This document shows positions 42,891 through 51,536 of a DNA stretch of 51,641 bases, in pieces; within the stretch, counting starts at the first letter, position 1, and every line of letters starts with the position of its first letter. Under the pieces are notes generated by a model. That model did not search any database, had not been told where the DNA came from, and saw only the letters and a program-made list of their open reading frames with translations. The translations under genes were made by a program, and so were the position numbers. The stretch is from CAIKOD01 sp035505975 (GTDB lineage Archaea; Halobacteriota; Methanomicrobia; Methanomicrobiales; Methanospirillaceae). The stretch lies in NCBI GenBank assembly GCA_035505975.1, contig DATJQJ010000009.1, positions 1-51,641 of the forward strand. Direction: 5' to 3'.

Positions 42891-43476
42891 ACCCTCGTGC
42901 GGTCAGTCGTGCAATCCTGATCGGTTCCGGTATTTTGCCTTCGATGGTGAACTGATCGCAGAGTATACCGGCTTCACGGACCGGGATTCCGAATGGACGG
43001 ATGAAAATAGTCTGGCCTGTTTTCAGGAGTACCGGTGTCCTGTCTCCAAGTCTCCGATAAAGAGACAGACGTTGTTCATCGTTTGGGAAATGGTACATGA
43101 GGTCGGGCAGGAGCCCCTCCGAATCTTCGTAGGTCACGCAGATCACGGGGATTTCTGTTATCCTTGCAACCTCTCCCAGGTCGACAATGTTGAACCATGA
43201 AATCACACAACCCCCCAGCAGGAGGACATTGATGTCCCTTCGTCCGAAGTCCCTGACAATGGAGATGACCGCATCGGTCGCATCGAGCCCTCCGACCGTG
43301 ACCGGTGAAAACCTGATACCGTCAATATTCCTGTCTTTCCTCATTGAAACGCCGCACACGACCGATCGTTCCCTGCCAGAATAACTCTCGGCAATGCCGA
43401 GAGCCCTCGTCCCTTTTTTCGATATCAGAGATCCAATGCCCATATGGTGCACCACGTCCTGGATCCGGCGGATCAA
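42850..43476 (-). CDS. DUF99 family protein
   Basis: A 208-residue archaeal DUF99 protein, a family related in fold to endonuclease V. Conserved parts: RALGIAESYSG, GGLDATDAVISIV, VLLLGGCVISWFNIVDL, IPVICVTYEDSEGL, and IPEPIRIARLTARGF. Role not established; nuclease activity is only a fold-based guess. Convergent with the pilin-like gene. Confidence 0.9.
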   Translation of the reverse strand: MIRRIQDVVHHMGIGSLISKKGTRALGIAESYSGRERSVVCGVSMRKDRNIDGIRFSPVTVGGLDATDAVISIVRDFGRRDINVLLLGGCVISWFNIVDLGEVARITEIPVICVTYEDSEGLLPDLMYHFPNDEQRLSLYRRLGDRTPVLLKTGQTIFIRPFGIPVREAGILCDQFTIEGKIPEPIRIARLTARGFMRYRNGSISPTR

Positions 43477-43559
43477 AAATAACCGGGGTTTTGGCAGAAC
43501 CCCGAATCCTGGTTGTTGAATGAAAGCACTTATGTCTGGGAATCTAATATAATAATTGA

Positions 43560-44480
43560 ATGAATATTGAAAAAGATAAGGTATGCATCCTTATCCCGAC
43601 ACTGAACGAAGCCCCCACCATCGGTTCTCTCATACATGAATTCCAGTCAGCAGGGTATTCATGGATTGTCGTCGTGGACGGCAATAGCAGGGATGCCACC
43701 CGGGAGCGTGCACAGGAAGCCGGAGCCAGGGTCATTGTGCAGACAGGAAAAGGCAAAGGAAATGCGCTTATCGAGGCGTTTCAGCAGATTGACGCCCCTT
43801 ATATTCTTATGCTCGATGGCGACGGGACGTACTCTCCGGAGGATGCAGAACGGATGCTGATACCGCTCACCGAAGGTTACGACCAGACCATCGGGAACCG
43901 GCTTGTCCCTGAGAACCAGGCCTCGTTCTCCAGGCTGAACCTTTTCGGCAACCATATCCTGAACCGCCTGTTCAAGCTTGCCCAGGGGGTATACCTCTAT
44001 GATATTCTTTCAGGGTACCGTGGATTTTCCCGAGAATCTGTTCGCCAGCTCCACCTGAAGGAGACCGGCTTTGAGATCGAGACTGAAATATCGGCGGAAG
44101 CTGTCAGGAATAACCAACGGGTGAACGTAGTCCCGATCAGGTACTATAAACGTCCCGGCACCCATACGAAACTCAACCCGTTCCACGACGGCCTGAAAAT
44201 CCTGACCACTATTTATAAATTAGCCAGAATGAATAACCCGATGTTTTATTTCGGGCTAATCGGGGTAATACTTATGATAGGGGGCATTATTACAGGGATC
44301 TACGTCCTCTCAGAATGGCTCCGGCATATCGATCACCTCCCCCTGACCGTATTGACAGTCCTTCTCATCGTCGTTGGTTTCCAGATCTTCATGTTCGGGG
44401 TGATTAGCGACATGCTCCTTGGTTACCACCGCGAGGTCATGCACGAGATCCACCTCCTGTACGATCAGAAGCGGCCCTGA
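43560..44480 (+). CDS. GT2 polyprenyl-phosphate glycosyltransferase with membrane tail
   Basis: A 306-residue family 2 glycosyltransferase of the dolichyl-phosphate sugar synthase type. NILIPTLNEAPTIG-like start (CILIPTLNEA), DGNSRDAT, DGDGTYSPEDAERML (DxD), QTIGNRL, SGYRGFSR and ETEISAEAVRN. Two C-terminal membrane helices (about 228-290). It should load a sugar from a nucleotide onto a polyprenyl phosphate for protein N-glycosylation or surface polymer. Polyprenol may come from the uppS product. Confidence 0.88.
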   Translation: MNIEKDKVCILIPTLNEAPTIGSLIHEFQSAGYSWIVVVDGNSRDATRERAQEAGARVIVQTGKGKGNALIEAFQQIDAPYILMLDGDGTYSPEDAERMLIPLTEGYDQTIGNRLVPENQASFSRLNLFGNHILNRLFKLAQGVYLYDILSGYRGFSRESVRQLHLKETGFEIETEISAEAVRNNQRVNVVPIRYYKRPGTHTKLNPFHDGLKILTTIYKLARMNNPMFYFGLIGVILMIGGIITGIYVLSEWLRHIDHLPLTVLTVLLIVVGFQIFMFGVISDMLLGYHREVMHEIHLLYDQKRP

Positions 44481-44697
44481 ACGGAAAAACAGGGTTATCG
44501 GACAGATCCCGAAATATTTCCTTTTTTTCAACCTGCATCAGATGACAATTCCTCAAATGTTCTGTCACGTTTCCCTGCGGGACATACCGTGGAAGCTCTG
44601 GTGGAAGCCGTTCCTGGAAAAATACGCTGATGGGCGCGGTTCTCTCAAAAAAACCTTTATCTTTTCGGAGCTCAAAGAGAATAGTGATAAAACCTGC

Positions 44698-44768
44698 GCG
44701 ATAGTAGTCTAGCGGCAGGACAGGAGCTTCCCAAGCTTCTAACCCGGGTTCGATCCCCGGCTATCGCA
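44698..44768 (+). tRNA. tRNA-Gly (anticodon CCC)
   Basis: Acceptor GCGATAG/CTATCGC with discriminator A, T-arm CCGGG-TTCGATC-CCCGG, anticodon stem GGAGC/GCTTC and loop TTCCCAA, anticodon CCC. No intron, no encoded CCA. Confidence 0.93.
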
Positions 44769-44775
44769 TCCATTC

Positions 44776-45456
44776 ATGTCAGACTCCCAAGAGGAACTTT
44801 TTGCAGTCCGGATTATTGCCGAAAACTCGAAGGGTGTACTCCGCGACATTACCACGATCGTAGCTCATCACGATGCGAATATCATGATGATCCACCAGGA
44901 GTCGTTCGATTCGGGACCGCTTGATAAGCTTGCAGAAATTTATGTCGAATTCGAAGACGGTTCCGACATTGAAGACCTTATCAGCGAGATCCTCACAATC
45001 CCTTCGGTAAAAGACGTCAAGCCGTACAAGCCATTTTCAAACATTTTCGGGACACGGGTGATCATTATCGGGGGAGGCGCACAAGTGGCCCAGGTAGCCC
45101 TCGGTGCAGTGAATGAAGCCGACCGCCATAATATCAGGGGGCAACGGATCTCGGTCGATACCATCCCCCTGGTCGGTGAGAAAACTGTCGCACAGGCAGT
45201 CGATGCGGTTGCACGACTTCCCAGGGCAGCGATCCTCGTCCTCGCCGGATCGCTGATGGGTGGCGAGATATCGCTTGCCGTCGACCGGGTCCGTGATGCC
45301 GGTATCCCGGTAATAGCATTGAAAATGGCGGGAAGTGTCCCGGAACATGCCGATCTCGTGGTTACCGATCCCATCCAGGCAGGAGTCTTTGCGGTAATGC
45401 ATGTCAGCGGAGCTGCGGTATTCGACATCCACCGGGTCAGGGGCCGGGAATTTTAA
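44776..45456 (+). CDS. ACT domain protein, DUF5612
   Basis: A 226-residue protein. The N-terminal ACT domain (about 8-85, VRIIAENSKGVLRDI, VEFEDGSDIEDLI) is followed by a DUF5612 domain (VIIIGGGAQVAQVALGAVNEADRHN, VLAGSLMGGEISLAVDRV). It probably binds an amino acid, and by its position may control it; no enzyme active site is evident. The next start follows the stop directly, so it is in an operon with the Sua5-like gene. Confidence 0.85.
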   Translation: MSDSQEELFAVRIIAENSKGVLRDITTIVAHHDANIMMIHQESFDSGPLDKLAEIYVEFEDGSDIEDLISEILTIPSVKDVKPYKPFSNIFGTRVIIIGGGAQVAQVALGAVNEADRHNIRGQRISVDTIPLVGEKTVAQAVDAVARLPRAAILVLAGSLMGGEISLAVDRVRDAGIPVIALKMAGSVPEHADLVVTDPIQAGVFAVMHVSGAAVFDIHRVRGREF

Positions 45457-46032
45457 ATGGATATTATCGATAAGGCCGTAAAAGTACTCAATACCGATGG
45501 CATTGTGGTATACCCGACCGAAACCGTATACGGACTTGGCGGCGATGCTTTTTCCGACGATGCAATCCAGAAGGTATACGAGGCAAAAAGCAGGCCGATC
45601 TCGAAGCCGATGTCGATCGCTGTCTCGGATTTCGAGATGTTATGCGCTGTAGGGTACATTGGGGCATACGAGGAGGAGTTCATCAACCGGTTCATGCCGG
45701 GGCCGGTTACCGCAATTGTGCGGGCACGGTCCGCGGTCCCCACTATCATGACAGGAGGAACCGGCATGATCGGTATCCGGTATCCCGATCATCCGCTGGC
45801 ACTCCATCTCATTTCCAGGTTCGATTCCCCAATAACGGCAACAAGCGCCAACCAGTCGGGCGCGAAAGACCCGGTAACGCCGGAAGAATGCCACGTCCTG
45901 TACGACCTCCTCATTGACGGCGGCAGGCTGACCGGGATTCCGAGTACGGTGGTAGACCTCGTGGACAGGATAATTTTAAGGGAGGGGACGCTCACCCCTG
46001 AGGTCCGCCAATGGCTGTCAGGGCGGGAGTGA
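45457..46032 (+). CDS. Sua5/YrdC threonylcarbamoyl-AMP synthase
   Basis: A 191-residue single-domain YrdC/Sua5 protein. TDGIVVYPTETVYGLGGDAF, KSRPISKPMSIAV, MPGPVTAIV, IGIRYPDHPLA, and TSANQSG. It makes threonylcarbamoyl-AMP from threonine, bicarbonate and ATP for the t6A37 change in tRNAs reading ANN codons. It lacks the C-terminal Sua5 domain. Confidence 0.93.
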   Translation: MDIIDKAVKVLNTDGIVVYPTETVYGLGGDAFSDDAIQKVYEAKSRPISKPMSIAVSDFEMLCAVGYIGAYEEEFINRFMPGPVTAIVRARSAVPTIMTGGTGMIGIRYPDHPLALHLISRFDSPITATSANQSGAKDPVTPEECHVLYDLLIDGGRLTGIPSTVVDLVDRIILREGTLTPEVRQWLSGRE

Positions 46033-46039
46033 CCGGACC

Positions 46040-46960
46040 GTGGTACAGGCTCGATTGAGGGATTTTATCCAGGACAGGGACGGATGGCTGTATGCTGTCT
46101 CCACCTACGATAACGCCGACCGGATAGGCTGCATCCTCCGGTATATACCCGACCCTTCAGGGGAGAGGGTTGACAGAGCGGGCAGGAGGTACCGGAAACT
46201 CGATTTCGAACCGGCGTTCCGCCTCATCGAACGGGAGAAACCAGACTACCTCGATATCGTGCACAGGGTCCCCGTTGACGATGTGGTACGGCTTCTGAAA
46301 CCAGACGTCGAGCTCCCGGTAATTATCGGCCGCGACCCGAGGGTAAAAATTCTTGCAGACCTGTTCCCGGTCCCGGTAACCAGCATGGGGTGTACGGGAT
46401 CGCTTCTCTGCGGCCTTGAAATTGATTCTTCTGATATCGATTTCGTTGTGTATGGAAAAGACTGGTTTATTGCCCGGGACGCCCTCAGACTTGCCGTTCG
46501 AAGAGGACTCCTCGAACCAATGAGCGATACCCTTTGGCAGCGGATCTATGAGAAAAGGCAACCCGACATCGGTCTCGATGAATTCATCGCACACGAGGAG
46601 AGGAAATGGAACCGGGGCCGGCTTGGAGATACCTACTTTGACCTTCTTTATACGAGATCCTACAATGATATCGTAAAACCGGCTGTCCGTGGCGAAGTCC
46701 TTGGTCCCCTGACAATCGAGGCTGTTGTGACCGATTCAACCTATTCATTCGACAATCCTGCCGTATACACGGTCGACCACCCGGAAATATCATGCGTGCT
46801 TTCCTTTACACATACCTATAGCGGTCAGGCAGAACAAGGTGAAGTGATCGAGGCACGCGGAGTATGCGAGCAGCATGGAGAAGAACAATGGCTCATCGTA
46901 GGGACGACACGCGAAGCTCACGGGGAATATATCCTCTCAAAAACTCTTCTCCGTTGTTAA
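46040..46960 (+). CDS. Archaeal nucleotidyltransferase-domain protein
   Basis: A 306-residue protein with a nucleotidyltransferase (Pol-beta-like) core in the middle: GCTGSLLCGLEIDSSDIDFVVYG shows GS-x(n)-SDIDF. N-terminal 120 residues are a family-specific domain (DGWLYAVSTYDNADRIGCILRYI). The substrate is unknown. Start GTG at 46040, seven bases after the preceding stop; last gene of this operon. Confidence 0.8.
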   Translation: MVQARLRDFIQDRDGWLYAVSTYDNADRIGCILRYIPDPSGERVDRAGRRYRKLDFEPAFRLIEREKPDYLDIVHRVPVDDVVRLLKPDVELPVIIGRDPRVKILADLFPVPVTSMGCTGSLLCGLEIDSSDIDFVVYGKDWFIARDALRLAVRRGLLEPMSDTLWQRIYEKRQPDIGLDEFIAHEERKWNRGRLGDTYFDLLYTRSYNDIVKPAVRGEVLGPLTIEAVVTDSTYSFDNPAVYTVDHPEISCVLSFTHTYSGQAEQGEVIEARGVCEQHGEEQWLIVGTTREAHGEYILSKTLLRC

Positions 46961-47153
46961 CAGAAACGTACCCGGCCGGCCTGTTTATTAAGTGGATAAA
47001 GGCCGATTTTATCCTCATGCTCAGGGAATGGGGATTACTGTCAGCAACCCCTTTCCACCGTTCCGGATAAGATCCTGGTTTCGACTGAAACATCCCGCCC
47101 GATAAGATGTAAAACTGAATGCATCGGGATCACCATGGCCCGGTGATTTCCGG
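46961..47153. other. Intergenic
   Basis: No gene or repeat seen between convergent genes. Confidence 0.4.
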
Positions 47154-47816
47154 TTACCTGTCATGGAACCGCTCGGAGAGACTTTTTGGTCCGGAGTCAC
47201 AGCGGGAACAATAGGAACACGAACTGCAGGGCGCATGCACAGGCCTTTTCGGGATACTGCCTGCACCGATATTCCTCGCAATACGCAGCCCTGAATATAG
47301 CTTTCTCATATCACCGGGCTGGATCCCGCAGAACCTCGATTCACCATCCGGTATATACTCAACGTTTCCGCCACCTATCGCTTCTCCTAGCATCTCTGAG
47401 AGGCATAGGGAATAGGCAGTGATCCTGATCCGGTCCTGCAGGTAGATCCCTGCTTTTGGAGACGGGACCGGCCTGACAATTGAAAAATACGGCGGCTCTT
47501 CGAACATTCTGTCGACAACTCCGAACAGCCCATATTTTTCAGATCTTACACTGACATCGTGGTCCGTCGCGATGCGCCAGACCTTTTCATTGCACACGCT
47601 TACACAGGTTTCGAGGAGGGCCGCTTCCGGCTCCCCGATAGCCGGGGCAATCGCAATGATCTCGTCCCAGATTGTCGTGTAAGAGAGGGGTTCTCCCAGG
47701 TGGTATGAAACCTGTTTACAGACAGTATATCCTGGCGTCTCTTCGAAGCGGGACAAATGCATAAAATATGCACGCACAGGACATCGCAATGATGCGGCAA
47801 CCAGGGAAACGGGCAC
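47154..47816 (-). CDS. Cas4/Dna2-like protein, possibly nuclease-defective
   Basis: A 220-residue protein of the archaeal Dna2/Cas4 family. It begins VSLVAASLRCPVRAYFM (the first cluster Cys) and has three to four Cys near the C-terminus (CSSCSYCSRC), as needed for a [4Fe-4S] cluster. The nuclease motif II Asp is in FGVVDRMF, but the following motif, normally ExK, reads YFSIVRPVPSPKAGIYL without the Glu. It may be non-catalytic. There are no CRISPR repeats or cas genes in the window. Confidence 0.77.
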   Translation of the reverse strand: MPVSLVAASLRCPVRAYFMHLSRFEETPGYTVCKQVSYHLGEPLSYTTIWDEIIAIAPAIGEPEAALLETCVSVCNEKVWRIATDHDVSVRSEKYGLFGVVDRMFEEPPYFSIVRPVPSPKAGIYLQDRIRITAYSLCLSEMLGEAIGGGNVEYIPDGESRFCGIQPGDMRKLYSGLRIARNIGAGSIPKRPVHAPCSSCSYCSRCDSGPKSLSERFHDR

Positions 47817-47887
47817 ACTCTGTTTGTTCAGACTATCAGATCCTGCATAACCTATGGCGACCGCGATTATCGTGGATCTGCATCTGT

Positions 47888-48562
47888 TCAGGACTCCTGA
47901 TTCGTCTTCCGAAGCTCGCCGTCATCGGGAGAGATCCCCAGGCTTTCGAACAGGGCCCTGATCTCATTCAGACGTTCGGTCTTATCGCTGATCGTCTCCC
48001 TCATCGCCTTTATGGCAGCATAGATCTCTGCGTGCTGCTCGATGGAAATATCTCCGCTACTTGCGACCTGTTCCAGGATCCGCATCAGCCGCTTCTGGAC
48101 ATCGGTGGTCCGGCATAGCGTGCGGTACTCGCGAATGGTCTCAGGGTCTGCGCCACTTTCCCCGGCAATCTGCATTTTCGTTTCCATCCGGTCACGCCTC
48201 CGGAAGAACCGCTCGATCGCGTCGTACAATGCCCTTCTTGTTATGGGTTTATTGATGTAATCCTCGATGGATAGCCCGAATTTTTCTGCCTCGTCGATCG
48301 TGAGCTGCTTTGCCGTCAGCATCATGACCGGGATCGACGAGATCGAGGGAGGCCCGGCCTTGATCCGCTCGAGGGTCTGCCACCCGTCGAGCGGCTCCAT
48401 CATGATATCGAGGAGTATCATGTCAGGCCTGTTCTGCCCGAGGATCTCGAGCGCTTTCTCTCCGCTCGTTGCGGTAAGAGTACGATATCCTCCCTGCTGT
48501 AGCATGTTCACGAAAATATCGACGATCGATGGATTGTCGTCTACTACAAGAATGGTATACAT
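47888..48562 (-). CDS. Response regulator with C-terminal helical extension
   Basis: A 224-residue protein. Receiver (1-120): LVVDDN, phosphoacceptor in MILLDIMMEPLDG (about Asp53), MLTAKQ and INKPIT. The rest is a charged helical region with a predicted coiled coil, no HTH. It is the last gene of a leftward operon after two roadblock-like proteins and a HAMP protein. No histidine kinase is next to it, so the input is not visible. Confidence 0.9.
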   Translation of the reverse strand: MYTILVVDDNPSIVDIFVNMLQQGGYRTLTATSGEKALEILGQNRPDMILLDIMMEPLDGWQTLERIKAGPPSISSIPVMMLTAKQLTIDEAEKFGLSIEDYINKPITRRALYDAIERFFRRRDRMETKMQIAGESGADPETIREYRTLCRTTDVQKRLMRILEQVASSGDISIEQHAEIYAAIKAMRETISDKTERLNEIRALFESLGISPDDGELRKTNQES

Positions 48563-48568
48563 ATGACA

Positions 48569-49561
48569 TCACCGGTTATGACCGGGAATGTTCCCGGCTG
48601 GAATATCGCGAAGAATTTTCCTAATCTGACCAAGATTAACTCCTGATCTTGTCAATATGCAGAGATATTCATCCCAATAGGGAGCGATGATCACATTCCC
48701 CGAAGGAATCTGGAGGGTCATCTGCACGAAGGGGCCCGTTCTTATGACTGACGAGACTTCTTTCGCGCTGCCGATGAGGTCCTCCGCATCATCGATGAGA
48801 CCTTCGAGGCTGATATCGCCGATCGACAGGATATTCATGCCTTGCTTAAAAATCGATACGGCAACGACCCCGGGGAGACCGACGATCTGGCCCAGGAGGA
48901 GTTCGCCCACGTTGGCAACGACATCTGCCTCGGTCTCAAATAACCTGGAGTCCTGTTCTTCTTCGCCAGCTTCAAAAATTTCGTCGTCCGGGATCGCATG
49001 GCCGGTGGTTTCATCGTCTTCCGTTATTGGGGCGATGAAGGCTGTCGCAGGCGGCCCTGTGTCAGGGGAGTCAGCCAGAGCAGGTACGGGTCCTTCCGGC
49101 TCCGCCTCTGTTCCTGAAACTGTTGCAGACGTAACTGTTTCGGTCGAAGTTTCACCAGGGGGCGGGTTTTCCTGGTCACCGTGATCTGATACTACGGCAT
49201 CATCAGGAAGACCGGATTTTTTTTCAGAGAGGAATACCGACTCTGAGGAAGGCGTTTTTTTATCTTCCTGAGAGGCGATCTCGAAGGCTTTTGCTATTTC
49301 CTCGGGGTTGTACCTTCTCAGTTCAAAGAGAATCGCATCCTGGCTCCGGAAATATTCGTACGCGGTATGACCCTTAAGGACACGTTTTCCGTGTCTGAAA
49401 TAATAGGCGAGTGGTTTTCCTTTGTCGATGAGGATGAAGCCACGACTTTCCTGGACTGTTACCACGACAATTCCTGCAAATCTTGCCGTATGAGAAAGAA
49501 CCCAGTCGAAGGATGCCCGCATCTGGCCTATTACCGTTCCTTCAGGAAGTTTCTCCATCAT
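48569..49561 (-). CDS. Roadblock/LC7-like protein with N-terminal domain and acidic linker
   Basis: A 330-residue protein in three parts: a compact N-terminal domain (about 1-85, FAGIVVVTVQESRGFILIDKGKPLAYYF), recalling DUF2226/PATAN-type sequences; an acidic, Pro/Thr/Glu-rich linker (about 90-215); and a C-terminal roadblock/LC7-like domain (about 215-325, QIVGLPGVVAVSIFKQGMNILSIG ... IPSGNVIIAPY). Such domains scaffold small GTPases and other partners. Start overlaps the previous stop by four bases. Confidence 0.75.
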   Translation of the reverse strand: MMEKLPEGTVIGQMRASFDWVLSHTARFAGIVVVTVQESRGFILIDKGKPLAYYFRHGKRVLKGHTAYEYFRSQDAILFELRRYNPEEIAKAFEIASQEDKKTPSSESVFLSEKKSGLPDDAVVSDHGDQENPPPGETSTETVTSATVSGTEAEPEGPVPALADSPDTGPPATAFIAPITEDDETTGHAIPDDEIFEAGEEEQDSRLFETEADVVANVGELLLGQIVGLPGVVAVSIFKQGMNILSIGDISLEGLIDDAEDLIGSAKEVSSVIRTGPFVQMTLQIPSGNVIIAPYWDEYLCILTRSGVNLGQIRKILRDIPAGNIPGHNR

Positions 49562-50079
49562 AACTGTTCTATAAGTGCGGCCCGGTTCTTTTTGAGTTCA
49601 GTCGCAACCAGTGCAATATTTGCTGTAGGTTTAACGATAACGACGATAAATAACTGCTCCTTTAACGGAGATGACAAGAGCAGGTAGTCCCGGAATTCCA
49701 GATATACCATTGCCAGGGGATCGTTTGACACTTTAAGGGCCATTGCTTTCGATTCGGCCATAACAAATGCAATTACGGCTGCAAGCTGGACTTCGTCGAT
49801 TTCCCTTGTCGTGAGCCCTTCCACAACCTCCCCGTCATCCCTGATCACGTGCACCGATATGACACCGTCGATGACAATGAATTTATGCAGTATATCTCGT
49901 AACATGGACGCGAATGAATAGTTGTCGGCCACTTCATATATAGTATTCCCGGGTATCGACAGTCCATTCCGGTTTTCCGGCATCATAGGTATTATCGTTT
50001 GATCTTTTGTTTCAAATCTCACTGGCAATTCCAAAAAATTGTTTCCCAGACGATCCCGGGTATGATTGAAGCTGAACAA
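49558..50079 (-). CDS. Roadblock/LC7-like protein
   Basis: A 173-residue protein; the part after about residue 60 is a roadblock/LC7-like fold (LRDILHKFIVIDGVISVHVIRDDGEVVEG ... YLLLSSPLKEQLFIVVIVKP ... ALVATELKKNRAALIEQL). The N-terminus is less certain: an internal ATG (MMPENRNGLS) may be the true start. It overlaps the following gene as ATGA. No GTPase of the MglA type is nearby. Confidence 0.72.
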   Translation of the reverse strand: MFSFNHTRDRLGNNFLELPVRFETKDQTIIPMMPENRNGLSIPGNTIYEVADNYSFASMLRDILHKFIVIDGVISVHVIRDDGEVVEGLTTREIDEVQLAAVIAFVMAESKAMALKVSNDPLAMVYLEFRDYLLLSSPLKEQLFIVVIVKPTANIALVATELKKNRAALIEQL

Positions 50080-50156
50080 GGAGAGGTGATCTCCCGGGAT
50101 TGAACGTAAATCCTGGATTTACGAAATGACCCGGTGCAGGAGCTGGTATGCCTGGC

Positions 50157-50588
50157 TTACTTTGTCATATCGTCTTTTGCGAGAGTATCAAGGATCCTGT
50201 ACGTATTAATCAGTTTGTTGAAGGAAGTCACCAGTTCTCCTATCTCGTCGTTCGTCATTACTTCGATTTCAGATGTCTTGATCTCACCCTGGCTCATGCC
50301 ATGAGCGATTGTCGAAAGTTTCACAATCGGGCTTGTAATACTGCTTGCGAGGAAGAAACTCCACATCAGGACGACCGCGAGCGTAATCACGGTCAGAAGG
50401 ATAATGGTTGTCTGGAGACCCAGGGCAGCGATGATACTTTCAGTACCGCCCATTGACACTATACCGAGGAGGAATATCGGGATAGTCGCGACGATTAGCA
50501 TGCTGATCATCAGCTTGAAGAAGATCGGGATCTGGATCCTGACCTCCTTCCGTTTCAGTCTGTCTTCACTCATGGCCATGGTCATCAT
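50157..50588 (-). CDS. Membrane protein with HAMP domain
   Basis: A 143-residue protein. Two transmembrane helices (about 22-45 and 57-80), then a HAMP domain (SSITSPIVKLSTIAHGMSQGEI ... TNDEIGELVTSFNKLI). There is no periplasmic sensor, kinase or MCP module. The ATG at 50588 has AGGAGAG eight bases before it; the ATG at 50594 is too close. A TATA box fits upstream. It could pass a membrane-state signal to the downstream roadblock proteins. Confidence 0.83.
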   Translation of the reverse strand: MMTMAMSEDRLKRKEVRIQIPIFFKLMISMLIVATIPIFLLGIVSMGGTESIIAALGLQTTIILLTVITLAVVLMWSFFLASSITSPIVKLSTIAHGMSQGEIKTSEIEVMTNDEIGELVTSFNKLINTYRILDTLAKDDMTK

Positions 50589-50626
50589 ATCCATCTCTCC
50601 TGATACATGTATATAAGCAAATGCAG

Positions 50627-50643
50627 TATATAATATTATATAT
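50627..50643 (-). promoter_or_regulatory. TATA region of HAMP-roadblock operon
   Basis: An extended TATATAATATTATATA-like tract centred about 27 bases before a start near 50608, leaving a short leader with the ribosome-binding site. Confidence 0.5.
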
Positions 50644-50754
50644 CAATATTGTAATCCATTGAAATGTGACCAGTCAAGGATCAGGGACGGTCTGACCTTT
50701 GCCATTTTAGTCGGTTCAGCACGTATTTAACAAATCACGCCGAAATATTTGGTC

Positions 50755-51051
50755 ATGGCAAACCAGGAAATTTCCGTTAATATACCCCAGACTCTGGACC
50801 CCGTTTATAGCAATATGATCCAGATCGCGTTTAAGGAAGACGAATTTACCTTCGTCTTTCTCCACCAGCTCCCCGGGGTGAACCAGGCACGGGCGAAAGC
50901 AATCGTGAGCATCACGCCGACCCATGCAAAAAATCTCCTCGCAGTCCTCGAAAAAACCATGACCGACTACGAATCGAAGTTCGGGCGGATAGAACCGAAA
51001 GGCGGGAACGTCCCTCCCGATAATGTGACCACTATCCGCGGATATTCTTAA
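50755..51051 (+). CDS. DUF3467 family protein
   Basis: A 98-residue protein (MANQEISVNIPQTLDPVYSNMIQIAFKEDEF ... VVSITPTHAKNLLAVLEKTMTDYESKFG-like). DUF3467 is a small archaeal and bacterial family of unknown role. The ATG at 50755 lies about 30 bases after a TATA-like GTATTTAACA, so the mRNA is probably nearly leaderless; an in-frame TTG two codons earlier is less likely. It is followed by tRNA-Thr. Confidence 0.88.
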   Translation: MANQEISVNIPQTLDPVYSNMIQIAFKEDEFTFVFLHQLPGVNQARAKAIVSITPTHAKNLLAVLEKTMTDYESKFGRIEPKGGNVPPDNVTTIRGYS

Positions 51052-51146
51052 ACGGGGCGGGGGCACCCTTCCCAGAACCCGGCAAACCGGGGACCCGACT
51101 CTAATTTTATATGAGGCGGGATACAATAGATAAGAGGCATTTTCCT

Positions 51147-51218
51147 GCCGCCGTGGCTTAGCGGTATAGCGGCTGATTCGTAATCAGCAGGTCGGGGGTT
51201 CAAGTCCCCCCGGCGGCT
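51147..51218 (+). tRNA. tRNA-Thr (anticodon CGT)
   Basis: Acceptor GCCGCCG/CGGCGGC, T-arm GGGGG-TTCAAGT-CCCCC, anticodon stem GCTGA/TCAGC with loop TTCGTAA, anticodon CGT (reads ACG). No intron, no encoded CCA. Confidence 0.93.
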
Positions 51219-51536
51219 TCCTTATAGAGGGTTTAAATCGGCAACAACTCATTTATCATCGAGAACTCCCTTGGTATAGTATGGCTCTCCGCCTATCCAC
51301 CCCGATGAAGTAAAGAGAACAGGCCATGATGTGAGCTGAGGAGGTCGAAACGAAACGAAGTGGAATGACGACGCGAGGAAGCGAACATGATGGGCGTCAA
51401 TCTATTTCACTAAAAAATTCTCTTATAGAAATTTTTACTGACACTGCGTTCTTTGAAGTAATGGGAAATCGTCAAAATCTCTCAATTCTTAATAAGAAAC
51501 GATTAGTTTATTGTTCCAAATGGTAATGTTTCAAGC
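51219..51536. other. Repeat-like purine-rich segment behind tRNA-Thr
   Basis: Bases 51300-51405 are rich in GA and CGAA/GCGA words (CGAAACGAAACGAAGTGG, GACGACGCGAGG) and resemble dispersed noncoding repeats, not a gene. A start-less open frame on the minus strand exists but looks low in complexity. The flanks fall to high AT. Confidence 0.4.

Noticed and set aside
44419..44712. 97-codon frame between the glycosyltransferase and tRNA-Gly
   Set aside because: It ends inside the tRNA and overlaps the glycosyltransferase gene; no coding character.
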